The notes under the pieces: model-generated
Seen by the model: the letters and a program-made list of their open reading frames with translations, nothing else
Told to the model about the DNA's origin: nothing
The model's database searches: none
Position numbers and translations under genes: made by a program
Assembly: GCF_017357825.1 (NCBI RefSeq)
Contig: NZ_CP046072.1
Span: 310,001-374,000, forward strand
Length of the DNA: 64,000 nucleotides
Source of the DNA: Sulfurimonas aquatica
Lineage (GTDB): Bacteria; Campylobacterota; Campylobacteria; Campylobacterales; Sulfurimonadaceae
Direction: 5' to 3'
Shown here: piece by piece, positions 1 to 10,200 of the stretch
Numbering within the stretch: position 1 is the stretch's first letter
Layout of the letters: each line of letters starts with the position of its first letter

Positions 1-809
1 TAGAGAGAAGCGAGATTTACATTGGCAACTGCTAGTGGCATCATAAGCTCTATAAAAATTATGCCTTTTATCATTGAATCTAAATCGACAAAGTGTAAAA
101 CTACAAATGTGATAAGCGGAAGGATGATGAACTTAAACGCGAGTACCCAAGCTACAAGTTTTTTACTTATCTCTTTTATTTTTGTTCCATAAAGATATAT
201 ACCAAACAAAAAGAGTTGCATTGTCATAGACGCATAAGCTCCCATCATTAATGTGTTTTGTATAACACCACTTGGTTTATAGCCGTAGACGCTTAGGAGT
301 ATCGCAACTATAGCCGCCCAAAGAATGGGAAGTTTGAGAATGTTTATCAGTGATGTTCTTGTGTCAAATGTCCCACGGGAGTAGTAAAAGACTCCTATAG
401 TATAAACTACAAACACGTTTACAAGGTTCACAACAGTTGTATAGGGAATAGACTCTTCACCAAAGATGGCGATGTTGATAGGGATACCGAGATTTCCAGT
501 ATTTCCAATGATGGCGGCAACCGTAGCTATGGAGTACTCTTTTTTGTCTTCAAACAAAAACTTTGCGACTATTGCTGAAAATATCACGACTATAAGAACT
601 ATGAAAAGGTAAATAGATGGAGCATAAAGCAGGGTGATATCTATAGGACGGATGAGAAGTCCCCAAAACGTAAGAAAGACTTGCAAAAAGTAGACGTTTA
701 TAAGAGTGATAGTCTTATCGTCTATCTGCTCTTTGAAACTCATTTTTGCGATATAGCCCATAACTATAAAAACATAGATACTTAAAATGGAAAATATAAT
801 TGAACTCAT
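1..809 (-). CDS. AEC family (auxin efflux carrier) permease, truncated by window edge
   Basis: Reading the minus strand from an ATG at 809-807 gives an open frame to the window edge, about 269 residues with no stop. It is highly hydrophobic with repeated membrane segments. It contains a glycine/asparagine-rich turn (AIIGNTGNLGIPI, about residues 85-97) and ends in a segment rich in small residues (MPLAVANVNLAS), both typical of AEC transporters, which export or import organic acids such as malate across the inner membrane. The start is the first ATG of the frame, and the gene diverges from the thioredoxin gene at 837. The C-terminal part lies outside the window and the substrate cannot be told. 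Confidence 0.8.
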   Translation of the reverse strand, partial: MSSIIFSILSIYVFIVMGYIAKMSFKEQIDDKTITLINVYFLQVFLTFWGLLIRPIDITLLYAPSIYLFIVLIVVIFSAIVAKFLFEDKKEYSIATVAAIIGNTGNLGIPINIAIFGEESIPYTTVVNLVNVFVVYTIGVFYYSRGTFDTRTSLINILKLPILWAAIVAILLSVYGYKPSGVIQNTLMMGAYASMTMQLFLFGIYLYGTKIKEISKKLVAWVLAFKFIILPLITFVVLHFVDLDSMIKGIIFIELMMPLAVANVNLASL

Positions 810-824
810 AAGGAAATTATACTG

Positions 825-830
825 TATAAT
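825..830 (+). promoter_or_regulatory. TATAAT -10 box placed for a leaderless mRNA
   Basis: A perfect TATAAT ends exactly 6 bases before the ATG of the thioredoxin gene at 837, with no Shine-Dalgarno sequence between. Transcription normally starts 6-8 bases after the -10 box, so the mRNA would begin at or next to the ATG. Confidence 0.6.
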
Positions 831-836
831 TTTGTT

Positions 837-1157
837 ATGAATACAATAGAAAATATAAATAAAACAATAGAAGAAAACTTAGCCGTAATGGTCTACTTCT
901 CAGCTCCGACTTGCAATGTCTGTCACGCCTTAAAGCCAAAACTTCTCGAAGAGTTAGATAAGAACTTTAGCGAGTTTAAAGTGGAGAGTGTGGATATCTC
1001 AGTGGAAGAGGATATCGCTCCTCACTTTGGCGTTTACGCCATTCCAACTGTTTTAATCTACTTGGATGGTAAAGAGTTTGTTCGCAAATCTCGTCATATG
1101 TCGGTTAATGAAGTTATAGATGAGATTAAACGCCCTTATGAGATTATGACTTCGTAA
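837..1157 (+). CDS. Thioredoxin family protein
   Basis: 106-residue single thioredoxin fold, the usual length of cytoplasmic thioredoxins, with no signal peptide. The redox-active site is CNVC (about residues 26-29), preceded by the usual FSAPTC context, and the cis-proline loop is AIPT near residue 70. It probably reduces disulfides in cytosolic proteins. The CNVC pair differs from the CGPC of classical TrxA, so it is likely a specialised thioredoxin rather than the main one. It stands alone between a divergent permease and a convergent methyltransferase gene that ends 5 bases away. Confidence 0.85.
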   Translation: MNTIENINKTIEENLAVMVYFSAPTCNVCHALKPKLLEELDKNFSEFKVESVDISVEEDIAPHFGVYAIPTVLIYLDGKEFVRKSRHMSVNEVIDEIKRPYEIMTS

Positions 1158-1161
1158 ACTC

Positions 1162-1911
1162 TTAGGCCATAAATGCGATAAGCGAAGCGGTAACGGCCAC
1201 GTTTAAAGACTCAACTTGGCGTTTCATTGGGATGCTTATAGAGTCGTTACAGAGTTTTTGAACCTCAGGGCTAACACCATCACTCTCATTTCCTAAAACA
1301 TAAATAGACTTTTCACTTTTTTTTACGTCATAGATAGTGCTTGTAGCATGAGATGAGAGTGCATATATTTTCGTATTTTCTAGGCTTGGGAGTATATCTT
1401 CAAGAGCATCACAAAAGTATATGGGAATTTTAAAAAGAGTTCCAGCACTCGCCTTTATAACAAGGGGAGATATTTTTGCAGAGCTCTTTTTTGGAAGTAT
1501 GATGCCATCTATATCTGAAGCAGCACATGAACGGATGATCATGCCAAGATTTTGAGGGTTTTGAATGCCATCAAGGGCTATGAGTTTAAAGCTTTTTAAC
1601 TCTTTTATCTCTTTGGCGTTTGAGTAAGTTTTTGCAATGATATCTATAGCTACACCCTGGTCTTGTTTAGCATTTTTACTGATGCGCGCAAGCACGTTTT
1701 TAGCATGGTAGGTTACTTCAACCCCACGCTTAGACGCAAGTGAAAGTATCTCTTTTATAGCTCCATCTTGTTTGTTTGAATCCGCCATATGGAGTTTATG
1801 AACTTCAACACTACTATCTTGAAGAACTTCTATAACTACATTACGTCCATAGAGTGTTATAACTTTTTCAAAAAATGCTTTTTTATCTTTATACTCTTGA
1901 GAGTCTTGCAT
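1162..1911 (-). CDS. TrmH/SpoU-family RNA 2'-O-methyltransferase (RlmB-like)
   Basis: 249 residues. The N-terminal about 90 residues look like the SpoU substrate-binding domain. The C-terminal SPOUT (trefoil-knot) domain carries the three family motifs: motif 1 around IQNPQNLGMIIRSCAA (about 116-131), motif 2 around YVLGNESDGVSPEV (about 203-216) and motif 3 around SIPMKRQVESLNVAVTAS (about 225-242). These enzymes methylate a ribose 2'-OH of rRNA or tRNA using S-adenosylmethionine. Closest in layout to RlmB (23S G2251), but the target nucleotide cannot be fixed from sequence alone. Confidence 0.85.
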   Translation of the reverse strand: MQDSQEYKDKKAFFEKVITLYGRNVVIEVLQDSSVEVHKLHMADSNKQDGAIKEILSLASKRGVEVTYHAKNVLARISKNAKQDQGVAIDIIAKTYSNAKEIKELKSFKLIALDGIQNPQNLGMIIRSCAASDIDGIILPKKSSAKISPLVIKASAGTLFKIPIYFCDALEDILPSLENTKIYALSSHATSTIYDVKKSEKSIYVLGNESDGVSPEVQKLCNDSISIPMKRQVESLNVAVTASLIAFMA

Positions 1912-1960
1912 ACTTTTACCTTTTATTGTAAATATTTTATTAGGAGTGGTATTTTACCCA

Positions 1961-4216
1961 TTATCCCTTAGTCTTATGTACAAACACCCCATTAAAATCA
2001 ACTGGCGGTTCTTCTATGTAGTGCTCACAGCGTTCAATATACATCTTATAAATATTTTTATTTGATTTATCAAGACAATGTTCTAAATCTTGAAAAATAA
2101 CTAGAGCCTCTTCAAATTTTGCATTTTTATATAATTCAATAGCTGAGTGATAGTAATCTATCTCTTCTAAAAGTCTCTCTTTAGTAACTTTGTAGAGTGG
2201 CTTATCTTTCCATTTAGTGGGTAACTCAGAATAATCAACTATCTGCCAGACTTCTACAGGGATAGATTGCCCCTTTACAGTTACTAGGTCTAAAAATCTA
2301 AAAATATACTTATCATTAGGGATTCGCTCTTTTACATAGTTTGAGATGTTGCACATAGAGTTATAATACTTACAGAGCGATTCGAGTCTTGCACCTAAGT
2401 TGATAGGGTCACCTATAGCGGTATAGTCACTTCGACCACTACTACCCATCTCTCCAATAGTTGCTATACCAACATTTATGCCTATACCGATTTCGATAGG
2501 TTCTAGTCCATTTTTTGCAGACATATCGCAGATAGCTTTAAATCGTTCATCCTGTTTAACTTCTCTATTTAGTGGCTCTACTGCATGAATTTGATCTAAG
2601 GTAGCATCAACTGCTTTTTCTACATGGTTTTTCACTACAACCGGAGCATTCCAGTATGACATTATTGCATCACCGATGAACTTATCAACGGTTCCCTCAT
2701 AATCCATAATGATATGAGTCATTTCATCCATATACTCATTTAAAAACTGGATAAGAACATGTGCATTTCCAGCTGCTTCTGATATGTTTGTGAAGTTTCT
2801 AACATCAGAAAACGTGACGGTTATCTCATGCTCTTTAGCGATGAATGTATTGTCTCCTTTTAGAGCTCTTTGCATAATGTCTTCCATAACTTGAGGAGAT
2901 ACTTTTGAAGCAAACTTTCCTTTGATGAGGTTCTTTTGTCTTGTTTCTAAAAAGTAGTTTACGATTATGGCAAGTATGGCACCCAAAAAGAGAGCAAAAA
3001 GTGGATAGAAAATGATTAAAATCATTCCCTCTTCAAAAAGCATATGGTAGGAAAAATAGATAAAAGAGAAACCTAAAGTAGATATAACAAAAGGGAGCAT
3101 AACTGCTCCACTGTAGCCTATACTCATTACTACAAGAATAGACATAACCAGTATCATTAATATTCCATAGGCACTCGCTTCTGCGGGAATATATAGAAAA
3201 TCCTCTTTAAGTATGTTGTCTATTACGTTTGCATGAACTTCAACTCCAGGATAGATAGAATCATATGGTATGTTTCTAAGATCAAGTAGACCTGCTGCTG
3301 AAGTTCCAACTATAGCTATTTTTCCTTCTATCTCTTTAGGGTCAACTCTATCATTTATGACATCAGTTGCGGAGATATACTTAAAAGTGTAAGAGGGACC
3401 TCTGAAGTTTACCGCTATTCTTCCATAGATATCCGTTGGAATTTTATACTCCCCTAGTGAAATCGAACGTACGCCCAGCTCATCATAATTTACAAGAACT
3501 TTATCCACTTGATTTAGAGCCCGAATGAGTTCTAAGGCTAATGATGGATAAACGCTCATATCATAACTCATAGCAAGAGGAACACTTCTAATCACTCCAT
3601 CAACATCTGGAGTGGCGTTAAAAAAACCACTAGAGTAAGAGTTGTCTTGAATAACAGGCAGATTTTTTATAACGCCAGTAGGTTGTAAAAGATACTCTCT
3701 TTCAAGCTTACCTGTCTGTGTGAAAATGGCAGGGACATCAGGTGCTTCTAAGTCCATATACTGCTTGTTACCATTGAAGTCAAAGGTATAACCTAAAATG
3801 GTCGGAGTTTGGGATATAACTGAAGCAAAAACTTCATCATAGTCTATCTCTTTATCATCTGGGACTAAGTCCGCTATACCTAGGTCATTGATGATCTTGC
3901 GAGGACTTGTGCGATCTGCTTCAGGGAACATAATATCAAAACCTACAGCACCAACTCCACTTACTGCAAGGTTGTAAATCATTTGAGCTACTATATCGCG
4001 ACTCCATGGAAATTGACCTATCTCATTTAAAGATTTTTCATCAATATCAATGATGATTACCTGTTCGGTTGTAGGAACTGCTCCACGGTATATAAATAAC
4101 TTATCTCTTAATTTTTTATCAAAAGTATCGAAGTGAGTATGAAAGAAAATATACATTGTAGTGGTAAGCGAAGCCACTAAAAGTGACAGACTAAAATAGA
4201 TAAAAAACTTTTTCAA
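1961..4216 (-). CDS. CHASE2-domain adenylate cyclase (class III), first copy
   Basis: 751-residue inner-membrane enzyme predicted to make cAMP from ATP. One N-terminal membrane helix (about 5-27) is followed by a periplasmic CHASE2 sensor domain (about 30-345), three membrane helices (about 350-430) and a cytoplasmic class III cyclase domain (about 450-640). Catalytic features are visible: metal-binding Asp in VTFSDVRNFT and in FIGDAIMSYWN, the lysine before FIGD and the Thr of DYTAIGD expected for adenine specificity, and the Asn/Arg pair in INLGARLES. A tail of about 110 residues resembles a TPR-like helical pair (ELYKNAKFEEALVIF). It diverges from the Slam-like/FecR/giant-protein unit, with the small lipoprotein gene between. 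The paralogue at 19995 has the same layout. Confidence 0.88.
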   Translation of the reverse strand: MKKFFIYFSLSLLVASLTTTMYIFFHTHFDTFDKKLRDKLFIYRGAVPTTEQVIIIDIDEKSLNEIGQFPWSRDIVAQMIYNLAVSGVGAVGFDIMFPEADRTSPRKIINDLGIADLVPDDKEIDYDEVFASVISQTPTILGYTFDFNGNKQYMDLEAPDVPAIFTQTGKLEREYLLQPTGVIKNLPVIQDNSYSSGFFNATPDVDGVIRSVPLAMSYDMSVYPSLALELIRALNQVDKVLVNYDELGVRSISLGEYKIPTDIYGRIAVNFRGPSYTFKYISATDVINDRVDPKEIEGKIAIVGTSAAGLLDLRNIPYDSIYPGVEVHANVIDNILKEDFLYIPAEASAYGILMILVMSILVVMSIGYSGAVMLPFVISTLGFSFIYFSYHMLFEEGMILIIFYPLFALFLGAILAIIVNYFLETRQKNLIKGKFASKVSPQVMEDIMQRALKGDNTFIAKEHEITVTFSDVRNFTNISEAAGNAHVLIQFLNEYMDEMTHIIMDYEGTVDKFIGDAIMSYWNAPVVVKNHVEKAVDATLDQIHAVEPLNREVKQDERFKAICDMSAKNGLEPIEIGIGINVGIATIGEMGSSGRSDYTAIGDPINLGARLESLCKYYNSMCNISNYVKERIPNDKYIFRFLDLVTVKGQSIPVEVWQIVDYSELPTKWKDKPLYKVTKERLLEEIDYYHSAIELYKNAKFEEALVIFQDLEHCLDKSNKNIYKMYIERCEHYIEEPPVDFNGVFVHKTKG

Positions 4217-4287
4217 AAAACTCTCCTAAAGAGTAACAATAGCTGGAATTGTAAGTTACTTAAATAATAAAAAACACAAATAAAGTA

Positions 4288-4491
4288 TTAGTTTATAATA
4301 TGTTCTACTTCTTTTAGAGGATTGGATTTTGAAATACTTGGCAAGGTAGGAATTTTGATAGCTTTGTCATTATACTCTTTATCAATAATGGCACTTTTTT
4401 CTTCTATTTCAGGTTGTTGTGAGCTTTGAGAGCTTCCGCATCCTACTATTAAAAATATGCCTAAAATTAAATATATATTTACGATTTTCAT
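4288..4491 (-). CDS. Small putative lipoprotein
   Basis: 67 residues. The N-terminus is a lipoprotein signal peptide with lipobox LIVGC, so Cys18 would be lipidated and the mature product would be about 50 residues of Ser/Gln/Glu-rich, probably disordered sequence. No known family recognised. A GGAGTGAG ribosome site precedes the ATG. It lies 71 bases upstream of the CHASE2 cyclase gene on the same strand, so the two may be co-transcribed. Confidence 0.6.
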   Translation of the reverse strand: MKIVNIYLILGIFLIVGCGSSQSSQQPEIEEKSAIIDKEYNDKAIKIPTLPSISKSNPLKEVEHIIN

Positions 4492-4572
4492 CTTCTCACT
4501 CCATACTATAATATAGATTTTAGTAATTATACAGTAATATGGCTTTATTATTAAATATTATTAGGGGATGTT

Positions 4573-5880
4573 ATGAAGTTTATATTTGGAATGTTTCTAT
4601 TAATGTATAGTTTTTCAAGTTTATCAGCTGAAACTATAACAGCTGAAAAAGCAAGTCAGTATGAAAAAGCAAAAACACTTTTTACAGACAAAAAATATGA
4701 AATGGCTTATGATGCATTTTATAAACTTTTCCAAGAGAACCTCCAAGATCCAAATATAAACTTTTACCTTGGTCGAACAGCTTATATGCTAAAAAAATTC
4801 GACCTTTCTATCTCTGCATATGAGAGAGTACTAAACATAGATGAAAACTCTATTCGAGTGAAGCTAGAGATCGCAAAATGTTACTTTGAACTTAAAAGAT
4901 ATGAAGAGTCAAAAGAACTTTTCACACAAGTTTTAACTAATGATCTTCCTACAAATGTAAAACAAAATATTAATATGTATCTCTCAGCTATAAAGGCTAA
5001 AACAAAACAGAACTTTTTTAGTGGTTCCCTTGTTGCTGGTATAAACTACGATACAAATATATATAATTACGCTAATGAGCAAAATGATATCAATACTTTT
5101 AACTCTACGGCAACAATAAAAGATAGTTTAGCTCATCAAGAAGCTCTAGCATTAAATCATACCTATAAAATCTCAGATGCAATGAATTTCAAAAATTCAC
5201 TTATACTTTATTCTAAATCAATTTTAGAAGACCATGATAGAGATATTGTTTTAGCACAGTATACTCCTGCTCTAGCAGTTTCATATGCATCAGATTTTAT
5301 AGTTGATTATGCTTTATCTTTTAGTCGTATATGGCTGGGCTTTAAGCCTTTTATTACTTACTATGGGATTCATCCAAGGGTTAAGTATATCTACTCGAAT
5401 ACAACATCGTTAGAGACTTCACTAAAGTATCAAAAGAAAGATATGGACTTAGTAAATACTCATCTTGGAACATTAGACTTTACTCTGCAACATATTGCAT
5501 CAGATAAATTAATGTTGATGCTTTATTCACAGCTTTATAGCGAAAGAAAGTTTTCCTCAAAGTTTACAGATATAGACTATGATATGCTTTATGTTGCACT
5601 ATCAGGGGCATATAGATACACAGTAAATATCAATCTTGATCTAAAAATGGTGTACTCAAAAAGAGAGTACAAAGATAGCTGGGTACAAGATGTCAATTTA
5701 CTTAACACACAAGAAGTTAGGAGTGATGATGAATATCAGTTTATGTTAAACACTACTTACTCCTATAGTAAGCATGTACTCTTTAATCTGAACTATATTC
5801 ATACAAAACACTTCTCAAATATACCATTAAGGGAATTTGATAAAGATTCGATAACAACTAATGTTATCGTACTATTTTAA
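4573..5880 (+). CDS. TPR plus outer-membrane barrel protein, Slam-like (DUF560 / type XI secretion)
   Basis: 435 residues. A signal peptide (cleavage after SLSA, about residue 19) is followed by about three tetratricopeptide repeats (about 25-140), then about 290 residues of alternating amphipathic strands ending in a terminal Phe, as in outer-membrane barrels. The barrel opens with GSLVAGINYDTNIYN, resembling the glycine/Asp-Asn start of the DUF560 barrel of Slam (surface lipoprotein assembly modulator), and ends with an HFSNIPL-type strand. In that family the protein moves partner proteins across the outer membrane. The partner-like FecR/TbpB-barrel gene begins 11 bases downstream, which fits the usual Slam-substrate pairing. 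Without a profile search, a generic TPR-barrel porin remains possible. Confidence 0.65.
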   Translation: MKFIFGMFLLMYSFSSLSAETITAEKASQYEKAKTLFTDKKYEMAYDAFYKLFQENLQDPNINFYLGRTAYMLKKFDLSISAYERVLNIDENSIRVKLEIAKCYFELKRYEESKELFTQVLTNDLPTNVKQNINMYLSAIKAKTKQNFFSGSLVAGINYDTNIYNYANEQNDINTFNSTATIKDSLAHQEALALNHTYKISDAMNFKNSLILYSKSILEDHDRDIVLAQYTPALAVSYASDFIVDYALSFSRIWLGFKPFITYYGIHPRVKYIYSNTTSLETSLKYQKKDMDLVNTHLGTLDFTLQHIASDKLMLMLYSQLYSERKFSSKFTDIDYDMLYVALSGAYRYTVNINLDLKMVYSKREYKDSWVQDVNLLNTQEVRSDDEYQFMLNTTYSYSKHVLFNLNYIHTKHFSNIPLREFDKDSITTNVIVLF

Positions 5881-5891
5881 AGGACTAAACT

Positions 5892-7274
5892 ATGAAATTA
5901 TTTATACTTATCATTATGTTGACATCAGCACTTTTTGCAAACATAGGAAAAATATCTTCTATGCGAGGTTCATGTGAGATCACTAGAGCTGGTACTAAAA
6001 TAGATGCTAAAGTAGGGGTGTTACTTGAAGAAAAAGATGTGCTAAATACAGCCAAAAAATCAAAACTTCAAATCATCTTTAAAGATGGGAGTATAGTTAC
6101 TATAGGAAAATCTTCTACCTTAAATATAGCGGAATATGCATTTAATGCGAACAAACCTAAAAAAGCAAAAGCAAGTTTTGGTTTTTTAAAAGGCTCTTTT
6201 AAGTCGATAACTGGAGAGATAGGTAAAATAGCTCCTGATAAGTTCAAACTTCGAACAAAAACTGCAACCATAGGTATTCGTGGAACAACTATCGTGGGTA
6301 ACCAAGAGAAAGTAGCTTGTACTCAAGGTACCATTACCATCACTTCTTATGGTGTAACTAGAGTTGTTCCTGCAGGAATGTTCTCCCGTACTCCTAAAAA
6401 CAGAGCTCCTAGTCTGCCTCAAGCATATGCAGGGAGAGATACTGTTGATCCAGATATTGATGATGCTCCTTCGAGTTCAGGTGATGGAACAGCATCAAGT
6501 GACCATAACGAACTTGACGATATTCCGGGAGAAGCAGTAACTCCTACTGCTACAGCTCCTACTCCTAGTGAAATAGATCCAAATCCTTCAAATAGGCTCT
6601 CTTCTGTAGCACAATTCCTTGATGAGACTAAGCAGGTTGATGTAAAAAATGTTGAATCGAATGTTCTTGAAAAAAAGCCAGTTGTTGCACAGTCTGTGGA
6701 CGATATCGCTTTGGAAATTATAGCGGCATCTAGTTCTGCATCCATAGTAGAAAGTGTGAAAATAGATACGACAGGACTAAGCAAGGTTACGAGTTTTACA
6801 AATGATTATCTAGAGTATGGTTACTGGGAAGAAGCGGGTGCTCCACTTTATACTTACCTAACAGGAGTGGTAACATCAAGTGACACGATAGATCAGATGA
6901 TACGAAGTTCTGCTAGCGCTACCTATAATGGTGGACTCAGTTCCATTGTTACAACTCTAGATGGAAACAAAGTGGCATCAGGTGGAAGTGTTACTCTAGA
7001 TGTAGACTTTATCAACAAAAGTTTTTCTGGAAATGTAAATGTAGAAGAGGGTGGATTTGGTGCAAATGTAGCAGGAGACGTACATAAGTATGGTTTTGAC
7101 ACTACGAGTGTGACTACTGCTGTAGGAAGTGATGCAACAAATGTAGGTGGAAGTCTTAATGGACAGTTTTATGGAACAAATGCCGAAGCAGCTGGAGGTA
7201 AGTTTAACCTTACAAGTGATAATGCGGGTAGTGTAAACGGTCTGTTTGGTGCTACAAGAGGAGTTTCACAATGA
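5892..7274 (+). CDS. FecR-domain protein with C-terminal TbpB-like barrel
   Basis: 460 residues. A type I signal peptide (cleavage near LFA/N, residue 16) has no lipobox. The FecR domain spans about 25-150, with the hallmark TATIGIRGTTIVG near 130-142. A Pro/Ser/Thr/Asp-rich linker runs over about 165-250. The last about 160 residues are glycine-rich and strand-like, ending with FYGTNAEAAGGKF and a final GLFGATRG, close to the closing motif (FYGPxAxExGG..G.F) of the eight-stranded barrel in transferrin-binding protein B-like Slam substrates. FecR domains usually sit in the periplasm and relay envelope signals, so the fusion is unusual. It follows the Slam-like gene by 11 bases and overlaps the giant gene by four (ATGA). 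Confidence 0.7.
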   Translation: MKLFILIIMLTSALFANIGKISSMRGSCEITRAGTKIDAKVGVLLEEKDVLNTAKKSKLQIIFKDGSIVTIGKSSTLNIAEYAFNANKPKKAKASFGFLKGSFKSITGEIGKIAPDKFKLRTKTATIGIRGTTIVGNQEKVACTQGTITITSYGVTRVVPAGMFSRTPKNRAPSLPQAYAGRDTVDPDIDDAPSSSGDGTASSDHNELDDIPGEAVTPTATAPTPSEIDPNPSNRLSSVAQFLDETKQVDVKNVESNVLEKKPVVAQSVDDIALEIIAASSSASIVESVKIDTTGLSKVTSFTNDYLEYGYWEEAGAPLYTYLTGVVTSSDTIDQMIRSSASATYNGGLSSIVTTLDGNKVASGGSVTLDVDFINKSFSGNVNVEEGGFGANVAGDVHKYGFDTTSVTTAVGSDATNVGGSLNGQFYGTNAEAAGGKFNLTSDNAGSVNGLFGATRGVSQ

Positions 7275-10200
7275 AAACTTTAAAATTACTATACATAAGT
7301 CTATTCTTACTTTTTTCTACATATCTAAATGCGGCGATAACTTCTCCAGTTAGTGCTGGCTATACTCTTTCATCAGATGAAACATTTTTTGGTGATTTAA
7401 ATATCACAGGGGGAACTTTAGACCTTAATGGTTTTAATTTAGATGTTACAGGAAATGTAAATCATACTTCGGGAGCCTTAAATTTAAATGGTGGATCTTT
7501 AAATGTAGTTGGTAACTATATAAATACATCAGATACTGCAGGTAACTTAGTTATGACAAATAGCTTAGACTATATGTATGTTGTTGGAAACTTTACTATG
7601 AGTGCTACTGCTGATAATAACCTGAGTCTTACAGATGGTACTTTGCAAATCACTGGAAACTTTACTCAAACAGGTAGTGCATTTGGTTTTAACCCAAATA
7701 CTGCACACACAACAATACTTAGTGGAACATCCCTGCAAACTATCTCATTTGAAGATCCAGGTTTAGGTGCTAGTAATTTTCACCATCTAAACATTACAAA
7801 TATATCTTTAGGTGGTATAAGTTTACTGAGTGATACTTATGTGAATGGAACATATAATACAACAGCTATAAGCCAGGTAAGTAATGGTTTTAACTTTTAT
7901 GTTGCCACGGCATTAACAGATTTTGATGTAGTGGGCTCACAACTTCTTTTAAAAGCTCATGGTGGAGCTCTACAGCTTGATGACACTTTAAGTAATTTTA
8001 CTGCTAATTTAGACTTAAACATTACAACGACTACATTAGAATTTTGGTTCAACTTTGAACAAGTAGGTAGCAGAACTATGGTTAGAGTTCTTGGAGATAA
8101 TGGTCACTATGTAGACGTACTTTATAGTGGAGAGAGTACACTCCGCTATAGTGATTCAGATGGAGCTACACCACAAGATACATATGGCTCAATTAGTATT
8201 TCTGATGGTTTATGGCACCATGTTGCTTTAGTGTATGACGGGGGAGGAAACAGTGTTGCATATATAGATGGTGTAGTTGATGGGAGTGGCTTTTCAACTG
8301 CGTTTAACTTAAGTAATGCCGGGATAACCTTTAACCCTAATAATAACATGAATATGATAATCGATGAAGTTCGTATTTGGAATATAGCAAGAACACAAAC
8401 TGATATAAACTCTTCAAAGAACATTCAGCTTGATGGAAATGAAACGGGACTAGTCGCCTATTACAACTTTGATGAGAGAAAAGGAAGCACCGTAAAAGAC
8501 GTCACTTTAAATGCTAATGATGGAGCAATAGAAGGGAATGTAACTCGTCTTAACTTTTTAGGGAATGGATTAAGCCTAGATGGCAACGATTACGCAGTAG
8601 TATCATCTACGTTGCCTACGTCAAATAGTACAGAACATACTTATAGTGCATGGGTTAATATACCAGATACGGTAGGCTTGCAAACTATTGTTAGGGCTGA
8701 TCCAAAGCACTTTCTGAGACTTAATGGTACAAACTTAGAGTGGAATATCGCTACAAACCTTGGAGCATACCAATCAGCTATCTCATATGATTTTACAGCA
8801 TATAAAAATAAATGGACATATGTAACAGCAACCGTAAATACCGCTAATAAAAATGCACAACTTTATATAAATGGTGCCTTAGTTGCTACAAATACATCGG
8901 ATTTAGGTGACACTCTTGACCACACCTATACAGCAATTGGAATAGGAGCAAGAAATGGAGACGGTGAAGGAATAATAAATGGTAGCGTCGCCGAAGTTTC
9001 TATATGGGATAAAGTACTATCAAGATCAGAAGTTCAACAATTTATGGCATCATCACTTCTAGGAAATGAGACAGGCCTTATAGGTTACTGGCCACTTAAT
9101 ATAGGTGGAGGATCAATCGCTTACGATTATACTACAAATGCTAACAACGGAACTATTATCGGTGCTACCTGGACAGATACTGCTCCAACTATATATGGTG
9201 ATACAATATATACTGCACAGGGTGTAGGTACATTTCAAAAACTAGTTGTTGAAAACAACACTTCCATACCAACATATGCTTATAATGGCACTGCTCCAGA
9301 TAGCTTTTCTAATTTAGGTAGCACAAGTGGACTTTTTATATATAAAGCAGATGCAAATGAAACATTGGACATAAACGCGACAGATGGAGTTACTACTTTA
9401 AACACTCTTTTTAATGTGATTTCTTATCCAGCATTACAGTTATCACTCAACCTTTCAAACGTAAACCTTACAGAGCACAACATAACAAATATACAAGTAT
9501 TTGGAGTAGATGGAAACAGTGAAGACTTAGTCGTGCCAAATGTTTCAAGTATGATAGATGGAGATAATAATCTAACAGTATCAGTTTATAGTCCAGACAA
9601 TAATTTTACGATTAGATTTGATGTGAATAATTCTGGTGATGAAAATAGTTACTATTATAACTCTGCAAGTTCTACTATAGACTCAGCATTGATTTATAAT
9701 GGGACTATTGCTCCTGATGATTATAAAGTTGAGGTAAACTCTACACAAAATAGTTTTAATATTGATTTAAATAGCTCCAAGATTTTTTCTCAGGTAAATG
9801 CCCAGTTTAACTTTTCTGGTACGGGTGCTTCTATTATACATACACAAGAGATACATGCACAAACAGTAGATATTGCTTCAAACACTATTTTACATGATAG
9901 TAAAGAATCCATTTTTGCTGATACAAGTAAAGCTAATGATTTAAATGCCACATTTCCACATATACAAGTAGATCAGTCTATACGTTATTTTGCGAGTATA
10001 TCAGGTTCCGCTCCTGTTAAAATATACTTTGCAAATGATGAAAATATATCTACAGATATAGAATATGTGGAACATAATGTTAGTGTAAGTAAACTCTCTT
10101 TTACTGCTGCTGTTGATGTAACAGATATTAGTAATATTTTGATAAAGAGAATAGATACTTTTGGTTCTACAGAGTTACTTTATATGGAAGCATCACCTAA

